A stretch of DNA of 64,000 bases from Echinarachnius parma. Taxonomy: Eukaryota; Echinodermata; Echinoidea; Clypeasteroida; Echinarachniidae. This document shows positions 32,601 to 47,600 of this stretch, piece after piece. A model generated the notes under the pieces. That model was not told the origin of the DNA, ran no database searches, and saw only the letters and a program-made list of their open reading frames with translations. Numbering within the stretch: position 1 is the first letter of the stretch; every line of letters begins with the position of its first letter. The DNA is taken from assembly GCA_037951105.1 (NCBI GenBank), contig JBAMJV010005525.1, forward strand, positions 1 through 64,000, in the 5' to 3' direction. The position numbers were made by a program, and so were the translations under genes.

Positions 32601-35600
32601 ACCCAGGAGTATATGGGTCAGAATTTTGAAAAGTGCACTTTTCGGCCCAAACAGGGTAAAATTCAATTTATTTTTTGTATTTAAAGACATCTATCTAATG
32701 TGAAAGCATGCAATCCTAGCTTTCAGGCGTACCCCATTATACTGGGAAACTCCATGTGGTTCCGTTTTTATTCACTGTTGAAGTAACCCATCTCCAAAAG
32801 GCGAACGTCCGTGAGGGATTATGTAGATATAGATTTAGTACCCATATATCTCATTTATTTTCTGTCATATACAGCTTATATTCGGACAATTTACTTCTAA
32901 GACTTGCTTCTCTCTGTATGCCAAACATGGATTGTGTTTTATTTGCCAAATAGAAAATACAAACGTCCAAACTTTGACTGAATTGTTATATTTCTTTTTA
33001 AATAATGTATTATTCGGAACCTTTGCGTTTCTTTAGCCGCATTTTTTAGGAACACACCTATATACGCTCGTATTCCTGTATCACATATTTTAATGTGCAT
33101 GTTAATAGGATCAATTGCTGTCTAGATCATATATTACATAATTACATCACCAAAGAGAGTATAGTTTTCATCACGGACGTTCACATATCGCTCACGGACG
33201 TTCGCCAGAAACAAGAATGTTGGCAGAATGATCTGATCTCATCAAAAAGAGTTTCTATTCTTCGTAAATGGCTTTAAAACAGGGTCATTATAGAAACAAA
33301 CTTGAACATTGCAATAAACCTTTAAAAATGGTTTGGTTTTTACATGGACCTGGTCGTTATAACGAGTCCTATTATTGGTTTAAATTGATTTAATGCTTAT
33401 AGAACAATATGATGATAATACTTTATCTATTCCTATTATATTTAAGCTAGAGACCATGTATACATCCTAGTCAGATATAAAAGTAGCATTTCCAAGTCGC
33501 CTGGTCCCTCTTTCTTATAATATTGTTTTTAATTACAATTTCACGGACGTTCGCATAAATTTCACCGACGTTCTCTGCCTGAACAGTCTTACAGAAATTG
33601 ATGACAACATTTATTTGAATCTCCTCCAGACCAATATAAAACATATAAATTGATCAGTTGATATGATTTTAGCTATCTGAATTAATTATAATGACATGTC
33701 TGCTACTTAACTATCACTCTTAGTGGACCTGTGGAAATAGTAACCCCTAATTTTACACCGGCTTTCCCCGGTTGGGCACTCTATAACAGAAATGCCACTA
33801 TACTTCTGTAAATAAATGATTTTACAACATTTCTGCAAACATAAATAACATGTATAATCAAAATAAAGGCCATTTTCCAGTTACCAGAATACGGTTTCTC
33901 ACACGAGTCTTAATGTCACGGACGTTCGTATTAATTTCACGGACGTTCTCGAATTGCCTATAGTGGTACCCAAGTGTCCCATCTCGAGTCAATTAATTAC
34001 AGAAATAAATGTAAGTGCCAACATAACATAAGTGCAAACATATATGCCTATCACACGTTTCAAACCTTGCCATATATATTTAAGATGTATTTTGACTTTG
34101 GGAGACCCATAATATATAAACTGTTATTTTGGTTTGTGTATGTTGTATATATTTCGATTCAATTCGTATATGGTTTATTAATTGAAAATACATATATTTA
34201 TCTATTCCAGCTATATGGCTGAATTGCTAATATGCATTTTCACAAAACATAAAACAAACTGAGGGTAACAAAAGCCATGAGCAAAGTAAATAATATACTC
34301 GTATAACTTATTTCTTAAATAAATACATATAGATTGCATTTTAGATCATACATGTATATGTTTTGTATAAAGAAATATTAGACATAGAAACCATTACGCT
34401 AAATATATACGCTAAACATATTATATGTGTTTATTATCGCATTTTATTATTATATTTAGAAAGAATATTTTAATTCAATGTAAAACCAATCGCATAATTA
34501 TTATAATAAAAACAATCATTTTAAAGCCTAACTGTTTAAATCTAATTTGCAGAGATTATAAATTGTTTTATAACATTAATATGTTAAAGTTAAATCTTTC
34601 AAATAATCACGTTGATAGTTAATTCCGATGTTTCCTGACCCACATCTCGTTTCCTAATTGTTAACCTCCAATCGGTTTTAATGTTTCAATTAGAATTAAG
34701 AACAATGTTGACCTTGAATGGTTTATTATAAATATTGCGCGAGCTGAAATTTAGTTGTATAATATTATAATGATCCTAGCAAAAACAATATTTTTGATAT
34801 ATCAAGAAAGAACAAAACAGCAAATATTATATATTATTACGATGAAGTCATCAAAATAATGCATAAATCTTTACAATCTCTATTAAATGGAAGAAGTCCA
34901 ACAAATCTAATCCATTGCTAGATATAATTTCAAACGATACCACATAATTTGGCACTATTAACAGATTGAAGCAGAGATGCTTTGAAAACCCATTCATACG
35001 TCATCATAATAATAAATGCGTTTGTCTCTAGATCTGCATACTTACGGGCTGGATATTGCAGCTTTGCACATCAGGCATAAATTATGATATAATTATGTAT
35101 TTATTATCGTATTATCATTATTATCATTTTTATTATTGTATTTATTTATTTTCTTTTTTGAGGGGGGGGGGGGGGGAAGAGGGGTATGCATGTATTCGTT
35201 GCTTTTTCGTAATACAGTCAATATTGTAAAGCAAGTAGCTATCCTCTCGCAAGTAGCTGACGACCTTTGTGATGTACCTCTTCTTTTCAAACAACTGGCG
35301 TCATACAGCCATTTAGTTGGACTTAAATCCGACAGGCAGATGAGAAAACAGTCTCAAAGCCTGCAGCAGAGGAGGAGCCGACAGTCTCAAGTTTTGCAGA
35401 GGGTGGGGCAACAGTTTCCACTCAGACCTTCGGTTGAAATGTTGTTATTGCGCCATATACCCCCTTATTACCATTATGTTTTGAACAGCTTTCTTTCGCT
35501 TGTAGGCCTGCGACTGTGCACAATCATAATCTTGGGGTTTGCCTTCCTATAGTATAATGTCAACGCTGCACGGGTACAAGTAAATATTATAATATCTAGG

Positions 35601-38600
35601 GGTATTACAAAACAGCTAAGCAAGGTGATCAAATGTAAAACGAACCTCCGTGATGGTGACTAAAAATCAACATATTCATGTGTGGTTGGCAGTGACCTGG
35701 GGCGAAAGGCACACACAAGGGGCACCTGCTGTCAAAAAATTGTGCCAGTACTTGAACTTTTACTAAGATTTTTGGGGCCATAAATGACGAACGAACGTCC
35801 GTGAGCACAACATTTCATAAGTTTGTTACAGTTAAATGACTTGCAGGAAATAAATCCATATGGGATATGAGAGACATAACAATGTACTAACAACATCAAA
35901 CGGTATCAACTTGATGCGAGCGTTTAACATGGTAACATTATTAGAACAATTTTCATGATCGAACGTCCGTGAACAAACGTCCGAGCGAACGTCCGTATCA
36001 TAAATAGTTGTCAAAAGGCTTCGAAAATGCCTGATATAAGTTTTTGGTTAGCTGCTTGCCAAATAAAATTGCTGTACCGGTGTCTACGTGCAGATAAGCA
36101 GCCTCAGATTCGTAACTGGGTCTACTCTTGCCGGACGTTCGTTTTCATCACGGACGTTCACGAAGATCAGTTTCGGCCCAAACCAAACATTGTATTTGAT
36201 AGATAGTTTTCAAATAGGCAAAATACTGTGGCCCTACTGTGAGTTCATCAGACTGACCCCAGCAATTGATGACTAGGATGCACTTCGCTGAGCAGTGATG
36301 ATACAAGACGACAGAACGTCCGTGACGAAATCCAGTATAATTTCATACAAAAAAATGTTACTCCGCGAGCAGGAGTAGTTAGCCAACATTTTTTGTAGAA
36401 TGTGTTCAGTGGGTTCAACCCTTAGTTTTGGCAATAGTTTTTGTTTTGACAACTAAGTAGAATTCTGGTTGTATGGATTTTAATGTATGTTCACGGACGT
36501 TCACTTATTATGACCTTTCCTATTGAAATGTACCATGAGATCATATCAATGCCGCTCTACCGCCAATTCTTATGTGATACATGCTCAAGACATGTAAGAT
36601 AGAAAATATAGATGTTAATGCCTTTAAAGTTGATTAATATTTTTTTTATCAGGTTAAAAAAAAGCATAATTTTGTGGAAAATGCCAATTTATGCTATTTT
36701 TTCACATTTGAGGTCCTGTGGCATGAAACCAAATGTTTGAAATGATATAAAACTATACATTTTCTGAAAGCCTTAATAATTCTCTTTAATATGAGACCCA
36801 AAACGGGTATATCAGAGTTAATGGTGAGACACAGCAAATGATAGAAGCGCTCAAGGTCTGGAAATGGCTAAAAGTGCACTTTTCAAAAATCTGACCCATA
36901 TATGGATACTTGGTTTGGGTATTAATAAGCCTTTAGTGCCCCGAGAAACTTAAACCAGAGAGTTGAGATGGTGCAGAAAATAAATGCACGGATTTGAACG
37001 GTACCTGATGACCTAGGGTAATAATGCTTCAGTCAATTTTCTCGCCACAATTTAACAAAATTTGAGTCTCAACATTTAGTCACTTAATTTTATCTTGAAC
37101 GAAAACTACCTTACTAAAATGGCTGATCTCATTTCCTAGTTAATACTGTAGACTCCCGATCTAGTGAAACAGTTGTTTTTGTTCGCCTGTAATGAGAAGT
37201 ATCTTATTCTGTTTTTATTTGTGCCACCCTGTACATTATGCTAGTACAGTAGAACCTCTTAATAACAAGATCTGTTATACCAATTGATGTAATTTGAAGC
37301 GTAAATAAACTGGAAATACACCTTTCAACTGGCTAACCTGTATATATAACTGGTTTCTAACTGAAACCAATTGAAACCCATTGGAACCAGGTGAAACCAA
37401 TTGAAATTCCCAATTGGTTTCAATTGGGGTTTTGTCCTGGCCGGTAACCAGGTGCCTGATATAGGGAGTTAATTTCAAAGGTGCAGGTTGTATGTATGTT
37501 ATCATTTCTAAGATGCCCTCATACAACAAGATATCTGATATATACTTTTAAAAATTGGCCCAAAATGCTCATTATAGTGAGGTTTCGCTGTAATCATTTA
37601 CCTGTAGAAAGACTAGCATGTGCTCCTTATAGTCACTGGTAACAACCTCCAGCTGTTTGCCTATGGTGACGACTCTCTCTTCCAGTGTTTTAACATCCCC
37701 AATGAGCTGATCCAGGCCAAATCTTGATGGGCAAATTAATAGAAATATTGAAAAAATATATATCTACTACCATTCCATTTACAGAGAAAATCTTCCCATA
37801 TTTATATTCCATTATAAATTAACTTAAAAATAGGTAACATTTCTTGTAATATATCTAGTACTGCTTCAACTGGCCTCTCATCATTAAAGGCGAGATGTTA
37901 CACACATATAGAATACTTCTTTCAAAATAGGTTTAATATATAATCATCATCAATCATATTAGGCGCTATATACAAATCAAAACATCAGCATTATTATTGT
38001 TATTTTTATTATGCATGCTAAGTGGGAAACTCACCGAGATGCCTCTTCAAGATGTGTCAACTCTTCTGTGAATTTCACCAATTCTGGGTTCTTCTTCTGT
38101 GCCAACTGTAATCAAATTGAAAGGAAGAAATATTATTTTTAGATGTCAGACACAATTGTGGCTACCCGTCTATATTCAGGACTCGGGTACATCAAACTAT
38201 TCCAGTACTTTCAATTCTATGTAGTTGTAGTCAACAAATCATACCTACAATACAAACTTCTCAAGAGGCAGAACTTTGGTTATCCAAACAGCAGTTACTC
38301 TTTGAAACAACGTAAAAGGAAGGGCATAGTCGGAGAGATTGACAACCTCAGTGTTCAATCATTCAAGGAACAAATATGTATAGTGCCTCTTATATTGATG
38401 CAGCGTTTAGATGTATGTAGGCACTCTTTCATTGTCTTTAAGCTAAAAAGCAGTATTGGGAAAGTTATGGGAAACATTTAATGTATATTGGCCAAACTAT
38501 ACGATTATTATATTGTTGAAATAGTACAGGTATAAAATATAAAATGGTGGATACCGTAATGTATATGGTAATATCTGAACCATAATATCGTTAAATGCAA

Positions 38601-41600
38601 AAAAGGGGTACCCTACTTTGCATATATTCCACAAACATCGTCATGAAATTTGTACTCTTCTCTCATCTCAGAAAACCTCATAATAAAAAAATAAATAATA
38701 GAAATAGTTTGATTTATATATAAATAGTGCCTGATATATATATTTCATTTCCACAAACATTTTATGTTTGATGTTTGCAAACACATGCAAAAATACCCCC
38801 TTTTTTACTCAAAATTGTGAACTACCGTGCATATACACAAGGCCAATTTGAAGTGACATTGCCGCCGGACTGAAGATGCATACCTGAGCCACGTAATGAA
38901 GAAGGTTCATCTTGGGTTTGTTGGCCCGCGTCTCTGCCAGTTTCAGCAGTGAAGACATCCTGAAGCCAAAAGCATTTCCGGCATAGCCACCCTGCAGGTA
39001 TAAAACAACAAACTGTCATTACTCTAGCTCCGTTAAAGGGATCTAGTAACAATGTCAAAATCCTCAAAACTTACTTGAAACTCTAGCATGAAAGCGTGGA
39101 ACAGATAAATTTGTTTTCCAAAAGATATATATAATTGAAGTGTTCAGATATATAATTATCTAGTGAATAATTATAACTTTGTGCAAAGTCAGTGCAATTA
39201 AATATCAAATATCACTTTGCATTTTTCGCTCATTACTCGGGCATAAGACATTCATTTTCCATGGAATTTTCACACATCACTTGATGGACATATCTGATCA
39301 CAGAAATACACATTGCAACCATTTGCCACTTTTTGCACATGTCAACAAAGTTATGAGTGATAACCGCTTTGTAAGAAAATAACTTACGGTGTTTATGAAG
39401 TTTCCCGTCAGCAAAACCAAGTGCAGTATGTCTTTCAATGAGGTACTGTTCAAGAGTTCTGCAAAGCATACAATAAAATAATATACAATTTTAAAAATAT
39501 TGTTGGGTAATAGTGATAATTAAGGCATCAAGTGATAAATTGACAGAGTTCTGCATAGCATATTGTAGGTCGGAATCTTCTTTGTGGGATATGCCAAATC
39601 TTTTCAGAAAATAATTATATACACAGGTTTCATAACATTGTTTATCTCTGCAGAGGAACATTTCTGGGTGACCACTTTATGCTGGTTGGTTGCTATAATA
39701 AGTTCGATTTATATAGCACCTAATATGACACAATATATCATCTCTAAAAATAAATCAATTCCAACGGGATTCGAACCCGAGACCTCCGGATTGCTAGACC
39801 GGTGCTCTCCCCAAGTCCCCAACATGATTTCTATCCTTCGGGTTTATGTCAGAGTCATAATAGCTTCTGACCACACGAGCAATGAAAATTAAGGGGTTTC
39901 AGGGACGAACGCTGTACTAGGGTTTTCTATAGCTCAGTCGGTAAGAGCACCGGTCTAGCAATCCGGAGGTCTCGGGTTCGAATCCCTTTGGAATCCCATT
40001 TTCTTTGCTCTTTTTCAATCACATTATATATTTCTGGTCAGTTTCTCTATAATTATGTTTGAATTAATCTCTAAAATTAAGCGCTTTACACAATTATTAC
40101 CCCGGTCATAAGATGCAATGCAAACCAGCACACATTGTGTGCACCATATCCACAACCTGGGGAGCATTCCTTCCAAGCGGCTCGAGCGGCATTGAGAAGA
40201 TCCTTCACATAAAGGTGTTCCCCTCAGCTACCGGGTCCCCATTTATACACAGGGGGGTGTTTCACAAAGATCCTAAGTTGATCTTAGCACTAAGATGGTC
40301 TTAAATATTATGGAAAGCCATTAGTGTCTTGAAACAGTTTTATAAAAGTTATGTTGAAATGCATAAAATGTTGATTAAAATCATATATTTTTTCTAATTA
40401 TCAAAGAGATTCATAATCTTCACATAAAATTCATGAAATCTCTTTGATAATTAGAAAATATATATGATTTGAATCAACATTTTATGCATTTCAACATAAC
40501 TTATACAAAAATGTTTCAAGACACTAATGGCTTTCCATAATATTTAAGACCATCTTAGTGCTAAGATCAACTTAGGATCTCTGTGAAACACCCCACTGGG
40601 TCCCCATTTATACACCTGGGTTGAGAGCAGCTATATAACGTGGATACATTTTCTTGCTGAAGGAAAAACGTAATGGGCATATAATTCGAGTTTTAACTCG
40701 GGACCTCACGACTGGAAGGCACGCGCTCTACCAATCTTGCCACAACACTTCCACAATGAGGACAAAATCTTGGACAAAATGTCTAAATGTGGTGGCCGTA
40801 CCTTTACTGGCATCAATGATGGATTCAATGGAGGGCATGAGGTATTCTAGGTTGGCTGCGAATTCTTCTTGCAGTAACATGCACTCGATGCGAAGTTTGT
40901 AGCTAAAAAGAAAGAACGAAAGAAAACCATATCAATATTTTGGAGGAGTTCATCAGAAGTATGTTTTATGAGCTTTTTATAAGCTTTTCATATCTACTAT
41001 TCAAAATAAATGTACTCTAGTGAAGAGCCCCTTTTCATTTGAATTACCTGCTAATACTCATCAGATCCGGTAATAAACATTATATTGATTCCAGTATATT
41101 ATAAGCTGTTTTTTTTTAATCATTCTTTCACCTTTATTTGTACCCTTTTATATCTCCCTTGTATGATACACTACATTGCAATCAGAGTTATTATATATAT
41201 ACAATTTAAAAAATTACTTTCTCAATTCTCAGATAATGCTCTAAAGCAAGTGTTAGTACATACTTTGAACTATTATTGTATACTTTGTATGTACGTAATT
41301 ATTTTTAAAAGTATCTTCAACTTACTGTGGGACAGCAACGAGTGATATGAGAAACTTCTCTGCCTGACCAAGTTTCCCGAAGTCTCCCTCAAAAGAACGC
41401 AGCATTTCCATCTGAAAAAGAAAATTAAGCAATGTATATATAATACACAAAACCATATCAAAAGTAACTACTAGCTGTACTCGGTGATCACTAATAATTG
41501 GTGTGAAACGTACTGCTCTGTCCTCTGAAAATAATTTTCCCAAATGATATGTATTTCTTTGTTTTTTGTTTGTGCCTCGGAATAGAATTTCTAAAATTGA

Positions 41601-44600
41601 TGGCGCAATATAAATGATGATACTATATTTCTTTTATGACAAATGTTTCTCTTATGATTTGTATTGTGTTTTTTTTCCAAATTATTGGGGGCACAATTAT
41701 ACTGCACGGGCGTGTAAAGTGATTATACTGGTCAAGGGGGTTATTTATATTCTTTCATCCCCCTTCAACATTTAAAGGTATCATGTAACTATCTACGCCG
41801 ATGGATTAAATAACAAATTTAACCGTTACACAATGTGCAATCTCAAAAACTGCTACAGAAATCTTTTATTCTCTTTAAAAACAGCTGGATGGAAGTGCAA
41901 TTCCATCCCATGGTAATAATAATAATACAAATTTAAACAAAAAATTTGTAAAAATGTTATTATATAAACAGAACTCACTTCATCCTTTTCCGGGAGTATT
42001 TTGAGAAGACTTTTCATTTTTTCAGCGCCGATCTCGCTACTTTTCCCATCTGTGATGAGGCCGATGATGATGTCGTTGGTGGTGCGAAACTGCTTGAGGA
42101 AGATGTGCACGTTGAGACTCCTCCTACTGTCCAATAGATTCACCTGCAAAGGAAATTAAAGTGATCCATTAACTTTGAAATTAAGTCAAAATCACTTTTG
42201 TTCACACTTCTCTTGTACCTTGTTGGTTGGATTATGTAAACAGAAGAATGACATGGGTTTTGATTTGTCAAATGTCTCCCTTATTATTGAGATATTTAAG
42301 ATTGAATTTAAAACGTCTATAGACAGTGATTTTATTTGTTTTCCCTAGGTTAACATTATTCCTTTTCTATGAAAATCTTACATATTATTCTCAAGAATCT
42401 GACAAGGAAATTGGTATATGATATGGACTCAAATATTACTTTGGGGGCGGGGAGGGGGGGGGGGGATATAGTTAATGGATAACTTTCAAAAGATTCATTA
42501 GTTAAAAGAATTGGGCCATCAAACGGTTTGCAATAATCATTAATGATATTACTTGTCAGTTATCGCCTCAACAAAGGGTCTGATTTAATCTGAAAGCTCG
42601 ATCGGCACGTTTTGAATGAATGAATGAATAACTTTATTACCAATATGTTCAAAGATAACAAGATAACAATCATCCAAATTAGTCATGCAAAAGCTAACTG
42701 TGTCCAAGTTTTCAGTGTTCTTGTTTTGGGAATGGTTGCATCTGTTGTTTGATTTTTAAAGATAAATTCATCCTACATGTCCTATTCAGGGCCCCTTGCC
42801 TCCCAAACAGTGGGGTTGCTGATGGGAGGAGGGTGGGGGATCCCCTTCCACCTTGATAAACATGAAAAACACTGGCAACCAGCTGGTATTTTGTTTTTAT
42901 TCACCAAAGGATATTCTTGAAATGTTCTTTTGAGAAAAAAATGGTAAACAGACGCATCCATTCATGATGGAACAAGACAACGGCAAACTTAGACATGGAT
43001 AGTTTTTGCATGACTTTGGATAATAAGGCCGCGTTCGGTGTAGCGTATTAAATTTAAAGCGATCAAAATGTTTGATATATCATTTTAAAGGCAATTTCCC
43101 GAGCTTTAACATGATACCAAAGTCCGGTTTCGTTTATTTTGACTCGCACTGTATATAAGAATGTTAAAGTGGGAAAAGAAATAGCAAGTATTGCTAGTGG
43201 GGCGTAGAACTAACAATAATCATTCACACAGAACCTGGTTGGTGTGATCATTGAACAGTTTGATGAATCCTTCAAGAAAGTGGAAATGTGTGCATCGATC
43301 AGCACCTTTTGCAGAGGAAATCAAGTATCCGACGACATCATTCTGAAAACTTCACCATGCTGTGGACCACTGATTGGCCAATGAGGATGTATTATAATAC
43401 CGTGCTCTCTTGCCTATATTTGAGTTTGATATAATATATCTACCCTACCGGAGAGAACGCAGTGTGCCACAGTTTGAACACACTGTGTTTCACAGTGTGT
43501 TCAGACTGTGGTCCACACTGTGTTTCACAGTGTGGACCACAGTCTGAACACAATGTGAAGACTGTGTTAATTTGGAGTATTTTCACAGTGTGAACACTTA
43601 TCACACTGTGAATGCAGGAAATTTCACACTGTGGTGACAGTACGCTCGCAATGTGTTCACAGTGTGGTCACAGTGCGAGTTGGTTTCCACACTGTTAAAA
43701 TGCTCCAATTTATGGTCGACACTGTGAAACACAGTGTGCTGTACGTGGCACAGTTCTTTCTAGTAGGGTAATAATATGGGATATTGTTCACTATATATAG
43801 CATTTTACAAAAAGGGGTTTATCTTTGACGAAGTATGCTTTTAACCTTTATATTATTTGTTACTATAAAATTACAATGAAACAATACCTCTTGAGATTCC
43901 CGTTTTTTCTGGATTTCTGAGTCTTTTCCTTCCTTTCTCTTCTGTTTCATGAGATTGGGCTGACAGAACAGTTCCTCCACAGCGTCCCAGTCGGCGTTAA
44001 CCCCATTCTCAATCTGTGTTTGTAGTCATTCAAAATAATATGACAACATTAGTCTTTTTAGTGTCAAATTTAAATGAAAACTGAAGTTTGGTGCTTAAAA
44101 CCTACATGTAGGTTAAAGGGGTAGTACAGTTTTGGTAAGGCTGAGCTTTAGTAACCAAAACCTGCACAATAACACTACAAACTAATATTTATAACTGCAC
44201 CATGCTCGAAAGGTATAGAAAATTACAAACGACTGAGTAAAAAGCCTGTTATCATTCAAAAAGAGCCATTAAAACACAAGAGGGTGGTCTCTAAAAAAGC
44301 ATTGGTTTCAACCCTTTTTCATACAAAATAATGCATGTGATGTTTTGTTGAAATAATGATTAAATAAAGAGATCATCAATTACTATTTTAAAACCCCTTT
44401 TGAAATTTTTGAAAAAGTGTAGGCATTTTCAACATTAAAACAAAAAATCATCGAATATATCTGGGCCCCAGATTTAATACGATCGGATATATTTATTGAT
44501 ATTTCAGCCGTTTCGGAACCGATTTTGATCAAATAAAGTTTATTCTGACATTAAAATTGTATGCTCTTTCAAATTTTACACTCAGTTTTTAATTATCTCA

Positions 44601-47600
44601 CAAAAAAATTATTTCGTGCAGCGCCCTCTATACCAAAACTGAACTACCCCTTTAAGTTGTTCTTCCAGTGTCCCATGCAGTCGGCGTCAATCTGTGTTCA
44701 TAGCCATTCAAAATATTATGATATTAAACATTGGTCTTTTTAGTCTTTTTTGGGGTCAAATTTCAATAAATAATGACGTTTGTAGTTCTAAAGACCTATG
44801 TTAGGCTGACAGAATAGTTCTTCCACGGTGTCCCATGCAGTCGGCGTCAATCTGTGTTCAGATAGAGCCATTTAAAATAATATAAAATTAGTCTGTTTAG
44901 TGTCAAATTCAAATTCAAATTGAAGTTTGGAGCAAACAAAAAACGGAACGGGGCACTTCCCAAAATATAGTAACAAAATGATTATGTCCATCGGATAGAA
45001 TGTCCTTTCCAATGAAAAACAATACCAAGAACAGTCATTTTGGTCGTGTAGTTTTTGTTTTAGGGCGCTGTGAGTGACACCATGTCAGGTTCCCTTTTTT
45101 GTCAATTTTTACCAAGTCAGTGCTTGATAATTCACACTCTCTGCCCCTCATAGCGTCGATCAACGAGCAAAACGCACGCCATTGTTAGTGTGCATTCAGC
45201 TGTGTGCCAAGAGAATGGGCATAGGTGCTCGACGCTATTACGAGCAAGAAGTGCGATTTATCAGGTAGTGACTTGGTAAAAAATGACAAAAATGGGAACC
45301 TGACATGGTCTCACTCAAGACGTCCTACAACAAAAACTACTCGTCCAAAATTACTGTTCTTGGTATCGTTTTTCATTGGAAAGGACACTATATCCGATGG
45401 ACATAATCATTTTGTTACTTTATTTGGGAAGTGCCCCGTTCCGTTTTTTGGGGGGTCACCCTATATTATGTTCCTCTACAGTACGTTTCCCTGTTGGTGT
45501 TAACACATTCACAATCTGTGTTTATATAGTAATTACAAATAAATTAAATTCTTAAGATAAGTCTTGTTGTGGTCAAATTCAACTAAAACAATGCAGTTTG
45601 GAGCAAAAGACATATATTAGGCTGTGACGTGATGCCAGCTTAAAGTGAGAAAGTATACTTATCAATTCTATATAATTGTTTATAGACATAAACATTTCAC
45701 AATAACGAGCTAAATTTGCATCTAAAAAATTATTACTAGTATCCATTACAATTATTAAACAAATTAATGTTTAAAAAGTTCTGTGACCTTTCATCTCATT
45801 ACCCCAAAATCTTTTCAGATTATTTGCTCCCGTAAGTACTTAAGGGAACAAAGTCTAATGTTGATGCATATTTATAGTTCTAGTCCTATATATAGGATGC
45901 TGAATTAAATATTTTATGAAAAGACAGATTAAAAAGTACAATGCCTATAGCTACTTTGTAACATGAGACGTTAACAGCATAAAGCCATAATGACTTTGTT
46001 ATACATACTGTTTGCCCTGATGACCTAATTTATAATGATAATTAGACTTTTATAACGATTATTAGACTTAATCAAATAGTGAATGGATTGACATATTTAG
46101 ACCCCCAAAAGACAATGCCTATATCTACTTTGTGGCAGATACAATTAAGAGGATTATAATACCTGGTTGACTTTGTTCCAAATACTGTTAGCAGTCATAA
46201 CCTTCTTTGGAGGGAGTTTCACCCAGGCCAGCGTTCTCATCCTTGATTTGGGCTTGGCGTTTGGTATCGCCGATGAGGCTGGCACAGTTGGCAATGAAGG
46301 CACACCAAGACCCGGTGCTCTGGGGATTCCCACACCGGGTGGAGGAGGTGGGACTCCAGGGAATCCAGGAGCGGGTGGAGGAGGAGGTACCCCTGGAACT
46401 CCTGGAGCCGGTGGAGGAGGAGGGGCTCCAGGGATCCCGAAAGCAGGTGGACAAGGCGGTGGTGGAGGAGGTGGCACCCCTCCAGGTGGAGCAGGTGGAG
46501 GAGGAGGTGGTGGTATCCCTGATGGGACTCCTGGCGCAGGTGGACAAGGTGGAGGAGCGGGTGGAACCCCCGGCCCAGGCGACATTGTTCTCCTCTCAAC
46601 CGATGAAGTCGACCGAAGAGGCTCTACCGCATCTACCTCACTCAAGTTAGTTGTTGAATTCGTGAGTCCATGTCTCTCACTGTCTGCAAGCCTAGGAGAG
46701 GTCACAGTTCTACCCTCCGAGAGGGCAGTCAATTCATCTCTTCCACTCTCTTGACGAGGGGTACTGACGCTGACGCTGTCAGTTCGTCCTCGGTGTGAGG
46801 CGATGGACCTCGCAATCTCTCGTTCGCCAAGTTTTAATAGCTTAGCCGCGTAGTCCTTCTTCTCGAGCAGTACGGCTTTGTGAATCAACTTTTCCGAAGC
46901 CTCCCAGATGACGTTCGAGAGACCTTCTTTCGGGTCAATCCTGAGCAGATGTTGGAGGATCGTCAAGAAGGTGGTTGAATGCGGGGTGTCACACACCTAT
47001 ACAAATATTAAAAGAAAGGACAACTAGATAATCATCAAGCAAATAATAGTATACTTATTTAAGTATTAAAGTGAGCCACCGCCCATAAATAATTTGTAAA
47101 GATATAAACAGAATAGTTTTTGTAGTCCATACCATCAACAATTTAAAACAAAATAGATTTCCAGAAAAGTATTATCAATCTATCATCATTTTAAATCATA
47201 TCATCGTACTAAATGATGTGTTCGTGGTTCTTGTCTAGGAACTTAATGGACATTTAAGTTCCTTCGACAATAGAACTAGTCGTTTTCTGCAGACCATGTT
47301 TGTCCGCAGTAGATATGATTATAGGTCTTGAATGTAAATATTTTATTGATATATATTTATATGATTGCTGGTGGAATGGATTACTAAAAACGAATCACTG
47401 TAAGAAAGAATTAAACAAAAATATCCTTTCCAGGACTACCACAGTCCTTTTTATCCAAGAAAGAATACCAACAACCCTTCTCAGGACTCCCCAATCCTTC
47501 CGTCTTACATGGTGCAACCGCAAGCGGTCTGTATATCTACACCACCATGAAAGCCGATACTTACAAACAGCATCTGAATCACTGTAATATATCCGGGAAT

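Noticed and set aside
39920..39998. Functional tRNA-Ala gene
   Set aside because: A and B boxes are good, but the acceptor stem is imperfect, the anticodon stem has only four pairs, and an almost identical copy with the same non-tRNA tail exists at 54747; a SINE fits better.
46167..46754. 195-codon Gly-rich plus-strand ORF
   Set aside because: Antisense of the FH1 proline codons (CCN becomes NGG); the minus strand carries the recognised formin exon.
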